Notes: generated by a model not told the origin, from the letters alone. A DNA stretch of 64,000 nucleotides from Planctomycetaceae bacterium (GCA_002702655.1 PABB01000018.1:1-64000); one strand, 5' to 3'; shown: positions 40,771-50,261, counted from the stretch's first letter. Numbers and translations are program-made.

Positions 40771-42204
40771 ATGGCGTGTCTTTTCCGTTTGGCCGTTGCC
40801 GCGGTTGTTGGCCTGGAGGCGATTGCGTCGCCGTACTGCGTCGCACGCGCTGACGGCGATTCCGCGCTGCGCGACGCCGCGCGGGCGGCCACGCGACAGG
40901 CGACGCGGTATTACGCCGAGACCGTCGCCAGCCACGGCGGGTACGTGTACTTCTACAATGCCGACGATCTCTCGCAGCGATGGGGCGAAGGCGCCGCGAC
41001 GGTCGACATGGCGTTCGTGCAGCCGCCCGGGACGCCCACCGTGGGCGACGCTTACCTGGAGGCGTTTGCCGCCGCCGGCGAGGTTGAGTTTTTGGACGCC
41101 GCGCGGGCGACGGGGCAATGTCTGATCGACGGGCAGCTCCAATCGGGCGGGTGGGCGCAGGTGATCCACTTCACTCCGGCGCGGCGGATGGGCGCCTATC
41201 GCACCCGCGCCGGCGGGCGGATGAACAACTCGTCGCTCGACGACGGGCAGTCGCAGGCGGCGCTGCAGTTTCTCATGCGGTTGGACAAGGCGCTGGAGTT
41301 TGACGACGCGGCGGTGCATGAAGCCGTCGCGTACGGGCTCGATGCGCTGCTGGCCGCGCAGTTCGCCAACGGCGGCTTCCCCCAGGTTTGGACCGGCCCG
41401 GCGCCCGCGCAGCCGGTGCTGCCGGCGAGCTACCCCGATTACGATTGGCGGACCGAGCGGCGCGTGAAGGACTACTGGAACTATTACACGCTCAACGACG
41501 GTGTGGCGGGCACGGTGGCCGAAACGTTGATCGTGGCCCACGAAATCTACGGCGAGGGGCGGCATCTCGCCGCGCTGCGGAAGCTGGGCGATTTTCTCGT
41601 GCTGGCGCAGATGCCCGCGCCCCAGCCAGCGTGGTGTCAGCAGTACAACTACCAGATGCACCCGATGTGGGCCCGCAAGTTCGAGCCGCCGGCGATCGCG
41701 GGGCACGAGTCGCAGGACGCGATGCGGGCGCTGCTGACGATCGCCAGCTACACGGGCGACGAGCGCTACGTGAAGCCGATCCCCGCGGCGCTGGAGTACT
41801 TCCGCACGCAGTGCATGCTGCCCAACGGCAAGCTGGCGCGGTTCTACGAGCTGCAGACCAACCGGCCGTTGTACATGGACGGGGAGTACCGCTTGGCTTA
41901 CGACGCGGAGAGCGCGCCGTCGCACTACGGCTGGCAGCAGACGCCGCGGCTCGAGTCGCTGGGGCGCGCCTGCGACGCCGTCGCCCGGGGCGAGTCCCTG
42001 CCACGGTCTCCGCGGCGGCGCGTCACCGCGGCCGACGTGCAGCGGATCATCGCGGCGCTGGATGACGACGGCCGTTGGGTTTCCACGTACGACGGCGAGG
42101 GACTTGTCGGCCAGCCGAAGTTCGCGCGGGGATTTCGCTACCTGTCGAGCCAGGTTTTTGCGACGAACCTGACGAAGCTCGCGCGGTTCGTCGCGGGAGA
42201 CTAG
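40771..42204 (+). CDS. Secreted pectate lyase, family PL10 (477 aa)
   Basis: The enzyme cleaves polygalacturonate by beta-elimination in the periplasm or outside the cell. A signal peptide (about 1-28, ending ARADGD) is followed by a single (alpha/alpha)3-barrel domain of the Pec_lyase (PL10) family. Characteristic stretches are GGYVYFYNADDL, GEGAATVDMAFVQPPGTPTVG, GGWAQVIHF, MNNSSLDDGQSQAALQFLMRLD, NGGFPQVW and DYWNYYTLNDGVAGTVAETLI. The usual catalytic Asp lies in the SLDDG region, and the DYWNYYTLND stretch is the calcium/substrate site. The frame is complete. A glycine-zipper protein precedes it and a PNGase F-like protein follows, all on the plus strand but separated by 258-321 bp. Confidence 0.92.
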   Translation: MACLFRLAVAAVVGLEAIASPYCVARADGDSALRDAARAATRQATRYYAETVASHGGYVYFYNADDLSQRWGEGAATVDMAFVQPPGTPTVGDAYLEAFAAAGEVEFLDAARATGQCLIDGQLQSGGWAQVIHFTPARRMGAYRTRAGGRMNNSSLDDGQSQAALQFLMRLDKALEFDDAAVHEAVAYGLDALLAAQFANGGFPQVWTGPAPAQPVLPASYPDYDWRTERRVKDYWNYYTLNDGVAGTVAETLIVAHEIYGEGRHLAALRKLGDFLVLAQMPAPQPAWCQQYNYQMHPMWARKFEPPAIAGHESQDAMRALLTIASYTGDERYVKPIPAALEYFRTQCMLPNGKLARFYELQTNRPLYMDGEYRLAYDAESAPSHYGWQQTPRLESLGRACDAVARGESLPRSPRRRVTAADVQRIIAALDDDGRWVSTYDGEGLVGQPKFARGFRYLSSQVFATNLTKLARFVAGD

Positions 42205-42525
42205 GCCGGCCGCGGTGGGATTTCTCCAGCTGTCCGAAACTGCTTGGTAGCGCTCGCAAGTTGGTACTTGTGTGCCAGCCGTGGCACGCTTCGTATCGGC
42301 AATCGTCTCAAACGGTGCAAAACGTATCGCAAGAATTGCTCTGCCGGCCGCCGCTCGTTACGATCGGGGTATCGGAACAGGCAACTCTGAGAGCGGCAAC
42401 ACTCGGCCCGCGCGGGCAGCTTCCTTGCGGGCGCACCATCACTCCCGGTGCGCCCATGGTCCCCGACGTGGCGAGGCCCGCCGCCGCTTTCCTTGCGCAG
42501 ATTTGCGCGCAGGCACAGGGCAATC
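42205..42525. other. Intergenic region
   Basis: 321 bp between co-oriented genes. It has no coding signature or clear terminator hairpin and probably carries the promoter of the next gene. Confidence 0.35.
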
Positions 42526-43782
42526 ATGCAGGTGAAGCAACTTCTCGCCGCCGCGACCATCGCGGCATTGGCCGTCGGCGCGATCGCGGTCCCGTCGCAA
42601 TCGGCGCGGGGCCAGACCACCTACCGAGTCTTTTTGAACAACGGCATCCAGTTCGGCGGCGATCCTGATTGGTACGGCCGGCGCGGCATCGAGATTCTCG
42701 ACAACGGCCGCGTGATCGAGCGGACCGTCACGCTGCCGGAGTTGGGCGACTTTGCCCAAGTGGAGGCCCAGCTCAATATTTGGGCGGAGAGCGATCCGTG
42801 GGACCGCGCGGGCAGCGTGTATCTGGCGACCCCCGCGGGCGACGTCGAACTGGAGAAATTCATCACCGGGTTCGGCGGCACGACCTCGTGGACGCAAGAC
42901 GTAACGCATTTGCTCCCGCTGCTGCAGGGCGGTCCGATCACGGTGCGGGCGTTTATCGACACATGGGTGCAGGAGGCCTGGCGGGTCGACTTCAACCTGC
43001 GGGTCACGCAAGAGTCGCCCCAGCGGGCGCCCGTGTTTGCGCGTACCGTCTTCAACGACCAGGATTGGCGAGCCGGCGAGTTTCCCGACAACCGCCGCAG
43101 GACCAGCGTCATCATCCCCGAGGAGATGGGCAAGGTCGTTCTCAATTACCTGCCTTCGGGGCACGCCATCGACGGGCAGGGCGGCGACGAGTTCACGCAG
43201 CGCACCCATCACATTCTCATCGATGGCGAAGAGGTGTGGAGCGGCATCCCCTGGCGCACAGACGGCCGGGACTTTCGCAGCGTGAACCCGACCTCCGGTC
43301 GGTGGGGCGACACGTGGTCGTCGGACCTCAACCGCGCCGGTTGGATTCCCGGCGACGACGTCGACCCGATCCAAATTGACGTGACCGAGTACATGGGCCC
43401 GGGGCGGCACCGGATCGATTACCAGATCGACGGCATCCGCGCCGACGACGGCAGCGGCTACGGTTACTGGCGCGTTTCCAGCTCGCTGACCGGGTGGGCG
43501 CTGGACGCGGGGCCGGCGGATTTCAACTACGACGCCGCCGTGGACGGGACGGACTTCTTGATGTGGCAAGCCGGCGCCGGCCGCACGGGCGAAGTCAACA
43601 ACGGCCATGGCGACGCCGATCGCAACGGCACGGTGGACGGCGCCGATCTGTCCGCGTGGAACGCCGCATTCGGCAGCGGCCCGGCGACGGTCGGGATCCT
43701 GGCGGTCCCCGAGCCGGCGTCGGCGGCGTTGGCCGCGGCGATATTTGCCGCAGTCGCAGCCGCGCACCGCCGCTGGCTGTAG
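42526..43782 (+). CDS. PNGase F-like secreted protein with dockerin and PEP-CTERM end (418 aa)
   Basis: A signal peptide (about 1-29, ending ARGQ) is followed by two jelly-roll-like domains that resemble the N- and C-domains of peptide-N-glycosidase F. The first includes VYLATPAGDVELEKFITGFGG and TSWTQDVTHLLPLLQGGPITVRAFIDTWV. The second includes the family-like GIPWRTDGRDFRSVNPTSGRWGDTW, SDLNRAGWIPGDDV and GPGRHRIDYQIDGI. If active, it would release N-glycans from asparagine. After about 335, two calcium loops (DFNYDAAVDGTDFLMWQ and DADRNGTVDGADLSAWN) form a dockerin-like segment. A PEP-CTERM end (PEPASAALAAAIFAAVAAA, then HRR) follows. The family call is from sequence patterns only. ATG 42526 places the signal at the start. 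Confidence 0.68.
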   Translation: MQVKQLLAAATIAALAVGAIAVPSQSARGQTTYRVFLNNGIQFGGDPDWYGRRGIEILDNGRVIERTVTLPELGDFAQVEAQLNIWAESDPWDRAGSVYLATPAGDVELEKFITGFGGTTSWTQDVTHLLPLLQGGPITVRAFIDTWVQEAWRVDFNLRVTQESPQRAPVFARTVFNDQDWRAGEFPDNRRRTSVIIPEEMGKVVLNYLPSGHAIDGQGGDEFTQRTHHILIDGEEVWSGIPWRTDGRDFRSVNPTSGRWGDTWSSDLNRAGWIPGDDVDPIQIDVTEYMGPGRHRIDYQIDGIRADDGSGYGYWRVSSSLTGWALDAGPADFNYDAAVDGTDFLMWQAGAGRTGEVNNGHGDADRNGTVDGADLSAWNAAFGSGPATVGILAVPEPASAALAAAIFAAVAAAHRRWL

Positions 43783-44016
43783 CCGGTGGCTTCGCCGCTT
43801 CGCCCCCGCGTTGTCGGGTTTGTCGGCGATTTCACCCGCGTCGGGTCTCGTTGAACGTGGTCGACTGGCCTATGGTGAAGAGCGTACGCATCTTGCGCCG
43901 CTCGGCCTCGATTCTTGGATGATTAGGCGGCAACTCGTGAATCGACCATCGACGCGCCGGGCATCTGCCGTGGGCCGAGTCACTTCTCTCTCTTATCGAC
44001 CTAGGATCTTCCGACG

Positions 44017-45069
44017 ATGAACAACTGCGTTCCGATGCGCACCGGCCGGATGGCCGGGCTGCTGACAATACTCGTGGCGTCGTGCATAGTCAGCCAAGCG
44101 ATGGCCGACGAGTCGTACGAGCCTGCCGAGGGTTCCTGGACGCTGGCCGTGTTGCCCGATACGCAGATCTACGCGGAAGCTTATCCACAGCACTTCCACG
44201 CCCAAACGCAGTGGATTGCCGAGCACGCCAAGTCGCACCACATCAAGTGCGTGCTGCACGAAGGGGACGTCACCAACAAAAACACTCCCGAGCAGTGGGA
44301 CAACGCGGCCGCGGCGATGAAGCGGCTGGACGGCGTCGTGCCGTATGCGATCGCCCCGGGCAATCACGATTACGGCCCAGGGGGCAACGGGGCGACGCGC
44401 GACAGCCACTTCAACGAGGACAAATATTTCGGCCCGGCCTCGCCGTATGCCAAGCAGCCGAGCGTCGGCGGTTTTTTTGAGCCGGACAAGACGGACAACT
44501 CGTGGCACACGTTCACTGCGGGCGAACAGCGGTGGCTGGTGATCGCGCTGGAGTGGGCCCCCCGCGACGAGGTTGTCGCCTGGGCCAACCGCATCGTGGC
44601 GGAGCATCCCGACCACTCGGCGCTGCTGGTGACGCACGCCTACATGTACTGCGACGAGACGATTTACGACTGGGCCACCAAGGGCAACGCGCAAACGTGG
44701 AACCCGCACAGCTACGGCATCGAGCAAGTCAGCACGGTCAACGACGGCCAGCAACTGTGGGACAAGCTCGTCTCGCAGCACGCCAGTTTCCGGCTGACCT
44801 TCAACGGCCACGTGCTGAACGACGGTACGGGATTTCGCAGCACGGCGGGCGCGCACGGGAACCCCGTGCACCAGATGCTCGCCAACTACCAGATGAAGCG
44901 CGAAGGCGGCATCGGCGACATGCGGTTGTTGGAGTTTCATCCTGACGGCCGCACGGTCGACGTGCGGACCTACTCGCCCGTGCTGAAGCGGTTCGACACG
45001 GCGCCGGATCAGCAGTTCACGCTCGATTTGAGCGAGATTCACGGACCGCTGCCTGCGCCGGCGAAGTAG
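44017..45069 (+). CDS. Secreted metallophosphoesterase (350 aa)
   Basis: A signal peptide (about 1-31, ending SQAMADE) is followed by a calcineurin-like phosphoesterase domain. [15 protein letters not shown] carries the first Asp and His ligands, [11 protein letters not shown] the GD motif, APGNHDYG the GNHD motif, LLVTHAYMY a later His and [10 protein letters not shown] the final GH. These dinuclear-metal ligands appear in family order. The enzyme should hydrolyse phosphomonoesters or diesters outside the cytoplasm; the substrate is unknown. It is preceded by an independent promoter-sized gap (234 bp) and followed by two hairpins that could end transcription. Confidence 0.9.
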   Translation: MNNCVPMRTGRMAGLLTILVASCIVSQAMADESYEPAEGSWTLAVLPDTQIYAEAYPQHFHAQTQWIAEHAKSHHIKCVLHEGDVTNKNTPEQWDNAAAAMKRLDGVVPYAIAPGNHDYGPGGNGATRDSHFNEDKYFGPASPYAKQPSVGGFFEPDKTDNSWHTFTAGEQRWLVIALEWAPRDEVVAWANRIVAEHPDHSALLVTHAYMYCDETIYDWATKGNAQTWNPHSYGIEQVSTVNDGQQLWDKLVSQHASFRLTFNGHVLNDGTGFRSTAGAHGNPVHQMLANYQMKREGGIGDMRLLEFHPDGRTVDVRTYSPVLKRFDTAPDQQFTLDLSEIHGPLPAPAK

Positions 45070-45095
45070 CGAAGCACGTGGCAGCGAGGGGGCGC

Positions 45096-45162
45096 CACTG
45101 CTGGCTCGTCCAGCAGTGCGAAGCGGTGACAAGGCGCCCACTGCTGGGCCAGCCAGCAGTGG
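45096..45162. repeat. Two related hairpins (CACTGCTGG family)
   Basis: CACTGCTGG/CCAGCAGTG (45096-45118) and CCACTGCTGG/CCAGCAGTGG (45138-45162) are two short perfect stems with 5-nt loops. They lie between convergent genes and may act as bidirectional transcription ends. Confidence 0.75.
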
Positions 45163-45189
45163 CACACTCGCGCGGGTCCAACGCGCGGG

Positions 45190-46245
45190 TTATTCCGCCG
45201 ACTCGACCGCTTCGAGGCGGATGCCCAACAGGTCCCGCACGACGCGGCGGTCGAAGCTGATCTCCGGCGACAACTCGGCAGCGATGGCGGCGCCAAAGTC
45301 GCGCGCGGCGCCGTACAGCCGCGTGCGCAGCAGATTGACGGCTTGCTCCGGTTCCTCCGGCAGGAACATTTCATACGGCCCGATGGCGCCGGCCGAGCGT
45401 TGGTTGGGCGCCACGAAATGAAACGCCCCCACCGGTTCGTCGTCCGACAGCGAGAACAAGAACGCGTCGCACTCGATGCCGCCCATCTGATACGCGGGGT
45501 GGTCTCCCTCGTCGAGTCCCTGGTACTCCGGTGCGACAATGTCAGCCTGCCGCAGTACGAGCAAAAACTCCAGTCGGCCAACGATGTCGTACCGCTGGCG
45601 AGTCCACGCCATGTCGTAGGGCGACGTGCCGTCGAAGTACCACCGCGCCTCGGGCATGTTGCGGTCGCGGAAGTCCTCGTTGCGATTCGCCGTGCCATCG
45701 GCGCCAAGCAACAGCACCGCGGCGTTGCATTGAGGACCGTTTTCGAAGTGCACGGGGGCGGGCGCTTCGATCGTCGCCTTGGCGAGCAGGTCTTGCACCG
45801 CCGCTTCCGACTCGCTGATCATCTGTTGCGACTGCTCGACGATCTCGGGGGCGATTTGGTCCGACTCGCTGACCAGCCGCAACGTCTTGAGCCGCTCTTG
45901 GGCCTGCAGCCACATCTCGTAGGCCTGCGGCGCTTCCGGCAACTCAGCCGCCCGAGCGAGGCAGCGATTAACGGCTTCTAGCTTTGCGTCCACTGCGGGG
46001 CCCTGCTCCGCCTGCAGGCGATCGTACTCGCTTTGGCAGCCGGCGAGTGATATTGCCGCGCACACAAGGGCGTAGCCAGCGATAGTTTGCCTCCGTTGAG
46101 CGCGCCCCTTCAGGGCTAACGTGGCGGACGATTGCCGGGTCCCAGGGCTGCGCCCTGGGCTTTCGTAGAGCAGCCCTTTAGGCTGCGAAGTGGACTGAGT
46201 TATCGCATTACGCGTCGCAAAAGCCGGCATTGCTTGCGTCACCAT
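45190..46245 (-). CDS. Probable lipoprotein, planctomycete hypothetical (up to 351 aa, start uncertain)
   Basis: The hydrophobic stretch TIAGYALVCAAISLAGC is a lipoprotein signal with lipobox LAGC, so the mature protein is anchored to a membrane by its Cys. The mature part has a helical N-terminal third (coiled-coil-like EMWLQAQERLKTLRLVSESDQIAPEIVEQSQQMI), then an alpha/beta domain with GPQCNAAVLLLGADGTANRNED and GGIECDAFLFSLSDDEPVGAFHFVAP. Function is unknown. No good start is visible: upstream codons run through a repeat with the hairpin CCCAGGGC/GCCCTGGG (46141-46159). The ATGs at 46245 and 46230 precede this repeat, and the true start may be a rare codon after it (about 46090). Confidence 0.65.
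   Translation of the reverse strand: MVTQAMPAFATRNAITQSTSQPKGLLYESPGRSPGTRQSSATLALKGRAQRRQTIAGYALVCAAISLAGCQSEYDRLQAEQGPAVDAKLEAVNRCLARAAELPEAPQAYEMWLQAQERLKTLRLVSESDQIAPEIVEQSQQMISESEAAVQDLLAKATIEAPAPVHFENGPQCNAAVLLLGADGTANRNEDFRDRNMPEARWYFDGTSPYDMAWTRQRYDIVGRLEFLLVLRQADIVAPEYQGLDEGDHPAYQMGGIECDAFLFSLSDDEPVGAFHFVAPNQRSAGAIGPYEMFLPEEPEQAVNLLRTRLYGAARDFGAAIAAELSPEISFDRRVVRDLLGIRLEAVESAE
46141..46159. repeat. Short GC palindrome (CCCAGGGC family)
   Basis: CCCAGGGC-TGC-GCCCTGGG, an 8-bp perfect stem, lies in the region before the lipoprotein signal. A second smaller one (GCAGCC/GGCTGC) lies beside it at about 46170-46186. Confidence 0.65.
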
Positions 46246-46313
46246 GAAGAGATTTCGCGGCTGGTGAGTTCTCCAATCGATCCCCATCTTAGCAGCCCGG
46301 CGAGGGGCGTGCC

Positions 46314-47345
46314 TCACGCACGCTCAGCCGACACCAGGTGGTAACGCTTCACCTCGCTCGTGCACGTGGAGCGCCAACCGGTCGCAGGGAGGTGCTCGGC
46401 ATACCACTGCGGCGACTTGGTCACGGCCAGCAGGCGTCCGCCGACGCGCAGGCTGCGGTGCGCTGCGGCGACCATTCGGGCGGCGATCTCGTGCCCCGCG
46501 TAGTAGGGCGGATTGGCGACGGCCAGATCGTACGTGCCGGGATCGGGATACTCGCCGTTGGCGCTCAGCAGCGTCGACACGTTCGGCAGGTCGTTCAACT
46601 CGGCGCCGCGCTGGGTACACGCGACAGCTCGGGCGTGGCTGTCGACCGCCAGCACCTGAGCCGTGGGCTCGCGGGCGGCCAGCGCGAGCGCGACCGCGCC
46701 GGCCCCGCAGCCAATGTCGAGCACGCGCTCGCCGGGGCCGATCTCCGCGGCGTCCATCAGGCGGCGCGCCCCCGGATCGACGCGGCGATGCGAAAACACG
46801 CCCGGCCGCGTGAGCAGTTTCAACAACCGCCCGCGGTCGCGCAGGGCGAACTCGCATGAAAAGTCGCGCCGTCGCCGCAGCGGTTCGGTTTTGACGGCCG
46901 AGTAGACGACCGCGTCGTCAAACGGATGCTTCCTCACGCGCGGTAAGATCGCCGCCAGCTGCTCATGCAACCACGTGTCCCGGGGGTTGTCGGTGGCCGC
47001 GAGCAATCGCCCGCCGATCTCGAGCCGATGCGCCAGTTCCTGCAGCGTCTCGCGGGCCAACTCGGCCTCGCCGTGCATCGACAGCGGCGCCAGCGCGAGA
47101 TCGCACGGCTTGTCGGGCGGATCAGGTTCGCACGCAATCTGAAGATTCGCGGGCAGATCCTCAGCGAGCGCGAGTGCGGCGCGAAAGCAGTCGGGGATCC
47201 AGCAGACGGCCGTTGCCTCGTGGCGCTCGCCGGCCAGCGTGGCCAGCGCCTGGGCCCGCCCCAGCGTGACGCCCGCCAGCCGGCGCCCTGGCGCGTCGCG
47301 GGCGATCTCGATCAAACGGGCTTCGGCGGGGCGCGGGGCGAGCAT
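46314..47345 (-). CDS. RsmC/RlmG-like small-molecule/rRNA methyltransferase (343 aa)
   Basis: This is a two-domain class I methyltransferase. The N-terminal half resembles a degenerate methyltransferase fold (as in RsmC), with PPDKPCDLALAPLS at the equivalent place of motif IV. The C-terminal half is complete: GERVLDIGCGAGAVALAL is the SAM-binding motif, VLAVDSHARAVACTQRGAEL the ribose loop, and DLAVANPPYYAGHEIAARMVAAAHRSLRVGG the NPPY active site. This NPPY with a following 'G' is the family's signature for exocyclic-amine methylation of guanine in rRNA. The specific rRNA position cannot be read from the sequence. ATG 47345 is used, without a clear ribosome-binding site; the frame extends to 47783. 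Confidence 0.82.
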   Translation of the reverse strand: MLAPRPAEARLIEIARDAPGRRLAGVTLGRAQALATLAGERHEATAVCWIPDCFRAALALAEDLPANLQIACEPDPPDKPCDLALAPLSMHGEAELARETLQELAHRLEIGGRLLAATDNPRDTWLHEQLAAILPRVRKHPFDDAVVYSAVKTEPLRRRRDFSCEFALRDRGRLLKLLTRPGVFSHRRVDPGARRLMDAAEIGPGERVLDIGCGAGAVALALAAREPTAQVLAVDSHARAVACTQRGAELNDLPNVSTLLSANGEYPDPGTYDLAVANPPYYAGHEIAARMVAAAHRSLRVGGRLLAVTKSPQWYAEHLPATGWRSTCTSEVKRYHLVSAERA

Positions 47346-47583
47346 GCTGGCGGCAGGATTGAGAGTGAAATCGTGCGGTGTTGGAGCAATGGCTGAGCGG
47401 ACCACAGCAACATCTCGCCCACGCGGCGGCGAGTCAACGCCCTGGGGCCAATCGTCGCGCGCCGCGCGGCGGTTGGCGAGCACGGCCAGGCGCGGGTACA
47501 TTGTCAGACGACTCGCCGCGACGAATTCTCGTCGCCTGGCCGCGGGGGCGCCCGCGTTGCTCCCAACGCACGACCAGCCCGCC

Positions 47584-48690
47584 ATGCCGCACGCACCGCC
47601 GCCAAGCTCGAAGAACTCGACGGCCGCCAGGCAATCGCCGTGCGGGGCCGGCTTCACGCTGGTGGAATTGCTGGTGGTGATCGCCATCATTGGCGTGCTG
47701 GTCGCCCTGCTGCTGCCGGCGATCCAGGCGGCGCGGGAAGCGGCGCGACGCGTGCAATGCGCCAACAATCTCAAGAATCTCACCCTTGGCGTGCTGAATC
47801 ACGAAACGGCCAGCGGCCGGTTTCCCTCGTCGGGATGGTACGGCTCCTGGACCGGCGACCCCGACCGAGGCGCGGGGGCCCAGCAGCCGGGCGGGTGGTT
47901 TTACACAATCCTGCCGTTCATCGAGCAGCAGACGCTGCGCGACCTGGGCACGGGCGCGACGGGGGCCGATCGGTTCGCGCTGCTCGCCAGGCGCGACGCC
48001 ACGCCGCTGCCGCTGATGAACTGCCCCTCGCGCCGCACCGGCGGACCCTACGTCAACCAGTACACGGCCGAGGCCGCCGCGTTCTTGCCGCTCTCGGGCG
48101 ACGGGCTCGGCGGCGCGGCGCCGTACGAAGCGGACAGCCGCGCTCACGGCGATTACGCGATCAGCGTCGGCGATCAAACGGGCTTCGACCAACATTGCCA
48201 ACAGATCTGCCCGCGGTCGTACGAGCCCGACCCGACGGGGGTGTTTCCGCCGTCCAGTTCCGACTTCAACGGCATCACCTACTGCGGCAACGCGGTCAAG
48301 CTGCAGCAAGTGACCGACGGGCTGTCCAACACGCTGTGCCTGGGCGAGCGGTGGGTGCCGCCGGCCAGCTACGAAGCCCAGCAGCATTGGCTGGCCGACG
48401 ATTGGGCCATGTACAGCAGCTTTCAAGACGACTTGGTGCGTGCCACCTACTACGACGGCGTGACGCCGACCCACGTGCCGCGGCGCGACGCGGACGACGT
48501 CTCCGAGTTGTACGAAGAGTCGATCAACGAGATCACGCCCCGCGAACTGTTTGGCAGCGCCCATGCGGCTGGCTGCCTGATGTCGCGGTGCGACGGCTCG
48601 GTCGAGATGGTCGGCTTTGACATCGACCCGGAAACGTTCCGCCAATTGGGCAACCGCGAGGACGGCGGCGTGCCGGCGAGTGCGCCGTAG
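47584..48690 (+). CDS. DUF1559-type prepilin-like protein (368 aa)
   Basis: The N-terminus carries a type IV prepilin/pseudopilin signal: Gly23 before Phe24 (GFTLVELLVVIAIIGVLVALLLP) with Glu28 at the +5 position. It should be processed by a prepilin peptidase. The helix continues into AIQAAREAARRVQCANNLKNLTLGVLNHE, the diagnostic sequence of the DUF1559 family. DGLSNTLCLGERW and the C-terminal FGSAHAAGCLMSRCDGSVEMV are also diagnostic. Such proteins are multiplied in planctomycete genomes and are thought to be surface structures or secretion pseudopilins. ATG 47584 is chosen because it fits the signal. The gene diverges from the RsmC-like gene by 238 bp. Confidence 0.93.
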   Translation: MPHAPPPSSKNSTAARQSPCGAGFTLVELLVVIAIIGVLVALLLPAIQAAREAARRVQCANNLKNLTLGVLNHETASGRFPSSGWYGSWTGDPDRGAGAQQPGGWFYTILPFIEQQTLRDLGTGATGADRFALLARRDATPLPLMNCPSRRTGGPYVNQYTAEAAAFLPLSGDGLGGAAPYEADSRAHGDYAISVGDQTGFDQHCQQICPRSYEPDPTGVFPPSSSDFNGITYCGNAVKLQQVTDGLSNTLCLGERWVPPASYEAQQHWLADDWAMYSSFQDDLVRATYYDGVTPTHVPRRDADDVSELYEESINEITPRELFGSAHAAGCLMSRCDGSVEMVGFDIDPETFRQLGNREDGGVPASAP

Positions 48691-48704
48691 TGCCGGTCGC
48701 ATAG

Positions 48705-48782
48705 CCCCTCTCCCCCGAGGGGTGAGGGGCGAATATGCCAATGCCCCAATCCCTCCCCTGGCCCCTCCCTGCGAGGGAGGGG
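48705..48782. terminator. Two GC hairpins between convergent genes
   Basis: CCCCTCTCCCC/GGGGTGAGGGG (48705-48729, one mismatch) and CCCCTCCCT-GCG-AGGGAGGGG (48762-48782, perfect). They lie between the DUF1559 gene and the Nramp-like gene and may stop both transcripts. They lack T runs, so they may be repeat elements instead. Confidence 0.5.
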
Positions 48783-48786
48783 AATG

Positions 48787-50151
48787 CTAGCCGCTGCCGA
48801 TGGCCTTGGCGATGCCGCTGGCGGCGAAGGCGGCAATCGCAACAGCGCTGGCCCAGAACGCCGCGTCGTACGCCCAGCTCGGTTTCAACTCGGGCGCGGT
48901 CCGCCCGTAGCGAAAGCAAATCGCCGCGTAGACCACCAATAGCAGCACGGCGGCGGTGGCCAGTCCGCCCAGCATGATCATGTACATCGGCTGCTTGACG
49001 AACAGAAACACGACGGCCCACAGCAGCGGAAAGCCCCAGGCCATGATGCGGATCGAGCGCAGCCGCTGCTGCGGATCCTCGAACTCCAAAAATCCCAACT
49101 GCCCCAGCGTATCGCTGTAGATCCGCGTCCACGACGCCAGCGCCGAGAATGTCGTCGAGAACAGCACGACGAACGCGCCGGCGAGAAACACGTCCTCCGC
49201 CCAGGGCCCCAGCGACTCGGTGTACATGCGAGCGAGCGTTTCGACCATCGCCGTGCCCTCGGGCAACTCGCCCCGGGCGTGCAACACGGCGGCGCCCAAG
49301 ATGTAGAACGCGCACGTCACGGCCGTGTACGACACCATCGACACGATCGCGTCGAGCGTCATGATGCGGGTCCAACCCCGCGCGCGGCGTTGCCAATCGG
49401 GATCGTCGGGGCGATAGGGGCCGACCCGAGCCGCGTAGCCTTTCTCCAGCAGCCAATAGGTGTAGTACAGAATCTCGTCGCCGCCCACGCCGGTGAGCCC
49501 GAATGCGGCAATCACGAAAAAGACGGCGTCGGCCGGCAACTGACCCTGTAAGCCGCCCAACACGTCGCTCGCGGTGAACGCGTAGTCGGTCCACTGCAGC
49601 GCCACGACCGACGTGAAGGTGAGCGTCGTGAAGAGGACCGTCATCGCCAGCGAGGCGCGCTCGATGAGCTGATAACGTTCGGCAGACACCAAGAGCGCCG
49701 CCGCGACCGCCGCGGCCAGGCACCACGCGGCGACGGGGACCGACGGGACGATCAAATTCATCAGCAGGCCCAGCCCGCCGACGATCCCGCCCACCTGCAG
49801 CACGCGCACGGGAAACATCAGCGCCCAAAACCAGATGGCCCAGTTGGCTGGTCCGAAACGCAGTCCAGGCAGCCGATTGATCGCAGTCAGGGCCGTCTCG
49901 CCATGCTGAATCGCGTGGCGGGCAAACTGCAACTGCATGGCCACCTTGACCAGACAGCTCAGCAAGATGACCCACAACGTGGCGAACCCCGCCTTGGCGC
50001 CCAGCGTGGTTGTGGCGATCAACTCGCCGGAACCGACAATGCAGGCCGATAGGATGAACCCGGGGCCGCAGTAGCGCAGCTGCTCGAGCAATCGACGCGG
50101 CGGCTCCAGAATCGCCTGCGGGTCCAGTTCGTAGGGATTGCGTTGCGACAA
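48787..50151 (-). CDS. Nramp-like transporter lacking the canonical metal motifs (454 aa)
   Basis: About eleven transmembrane helices are predicted, in the LeuT-type fold of the Nramp family. The opening GPGFILSACIVGSGELIATTTLGAKAGFATLW, the loop after TM1 and the order of helices match divalent-metal transporters. However, the TM1 DPGN motif is replaced by GSGE. The TM6 MPH region reads LTGVGGDEILYYTYW, so the metal-coordinating Asp/Asn and Met are absent. This is the pattern of Nramp-related proteins that transport something other than Mn/Fe, or that have a different mechanism. Substrate and direction are unknown. It is encoded alone, on the minus strand. Confidence 0.8.
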   Translation of the reverse strand: MSQRNPYELDPQAILEPPRRLLEQLRYCGPGFILSACIVGSGELIATTTLGAKAGFATLWVILLSCLVKVAMQLQFARHAIQHGETALTAINRLPGLRFGPANWAIWFWALMFPVRVLQVGGIVGGLGLLMNLIVPSVPVAAWCLAAAVAAALLVSAERYQLIERASLAMTVLFTTLTFTSVVALQWTDYAFTASDVLGGLQGQLPADAVFFVIAAFGLTGVGGDEILYYTYWLLEKGYAARVGPYRPDDPDWQRRARGWTRIMTLDAIVSMVSYTAVTCAFYILGAAVLHARGELPEGTAMVETLARMYTESLGPWAEDVFLAGAFVVLFSTTFSALASWTRIYSDTLGQLGFLEFEDPQQRLRSIRIMAWGFPLLWAVVFLFVKQPMYMIMLGGLATAAVLLLVVYAAICFRYGRTAPELKPSWAYDAAFWASAVAIAAFAASGIAKAIGSG

Positions 50152-50261
50152 ACTGGTGCGGCCGAAGAGCGGGTGCGAGATGAGACGTCGCGAGTGTACG
50201 ATGGGCGCTGCCGGATCGCAAGCAAGTCGACTGTTTCAACCATGACCGTGGAGATGCGTCA

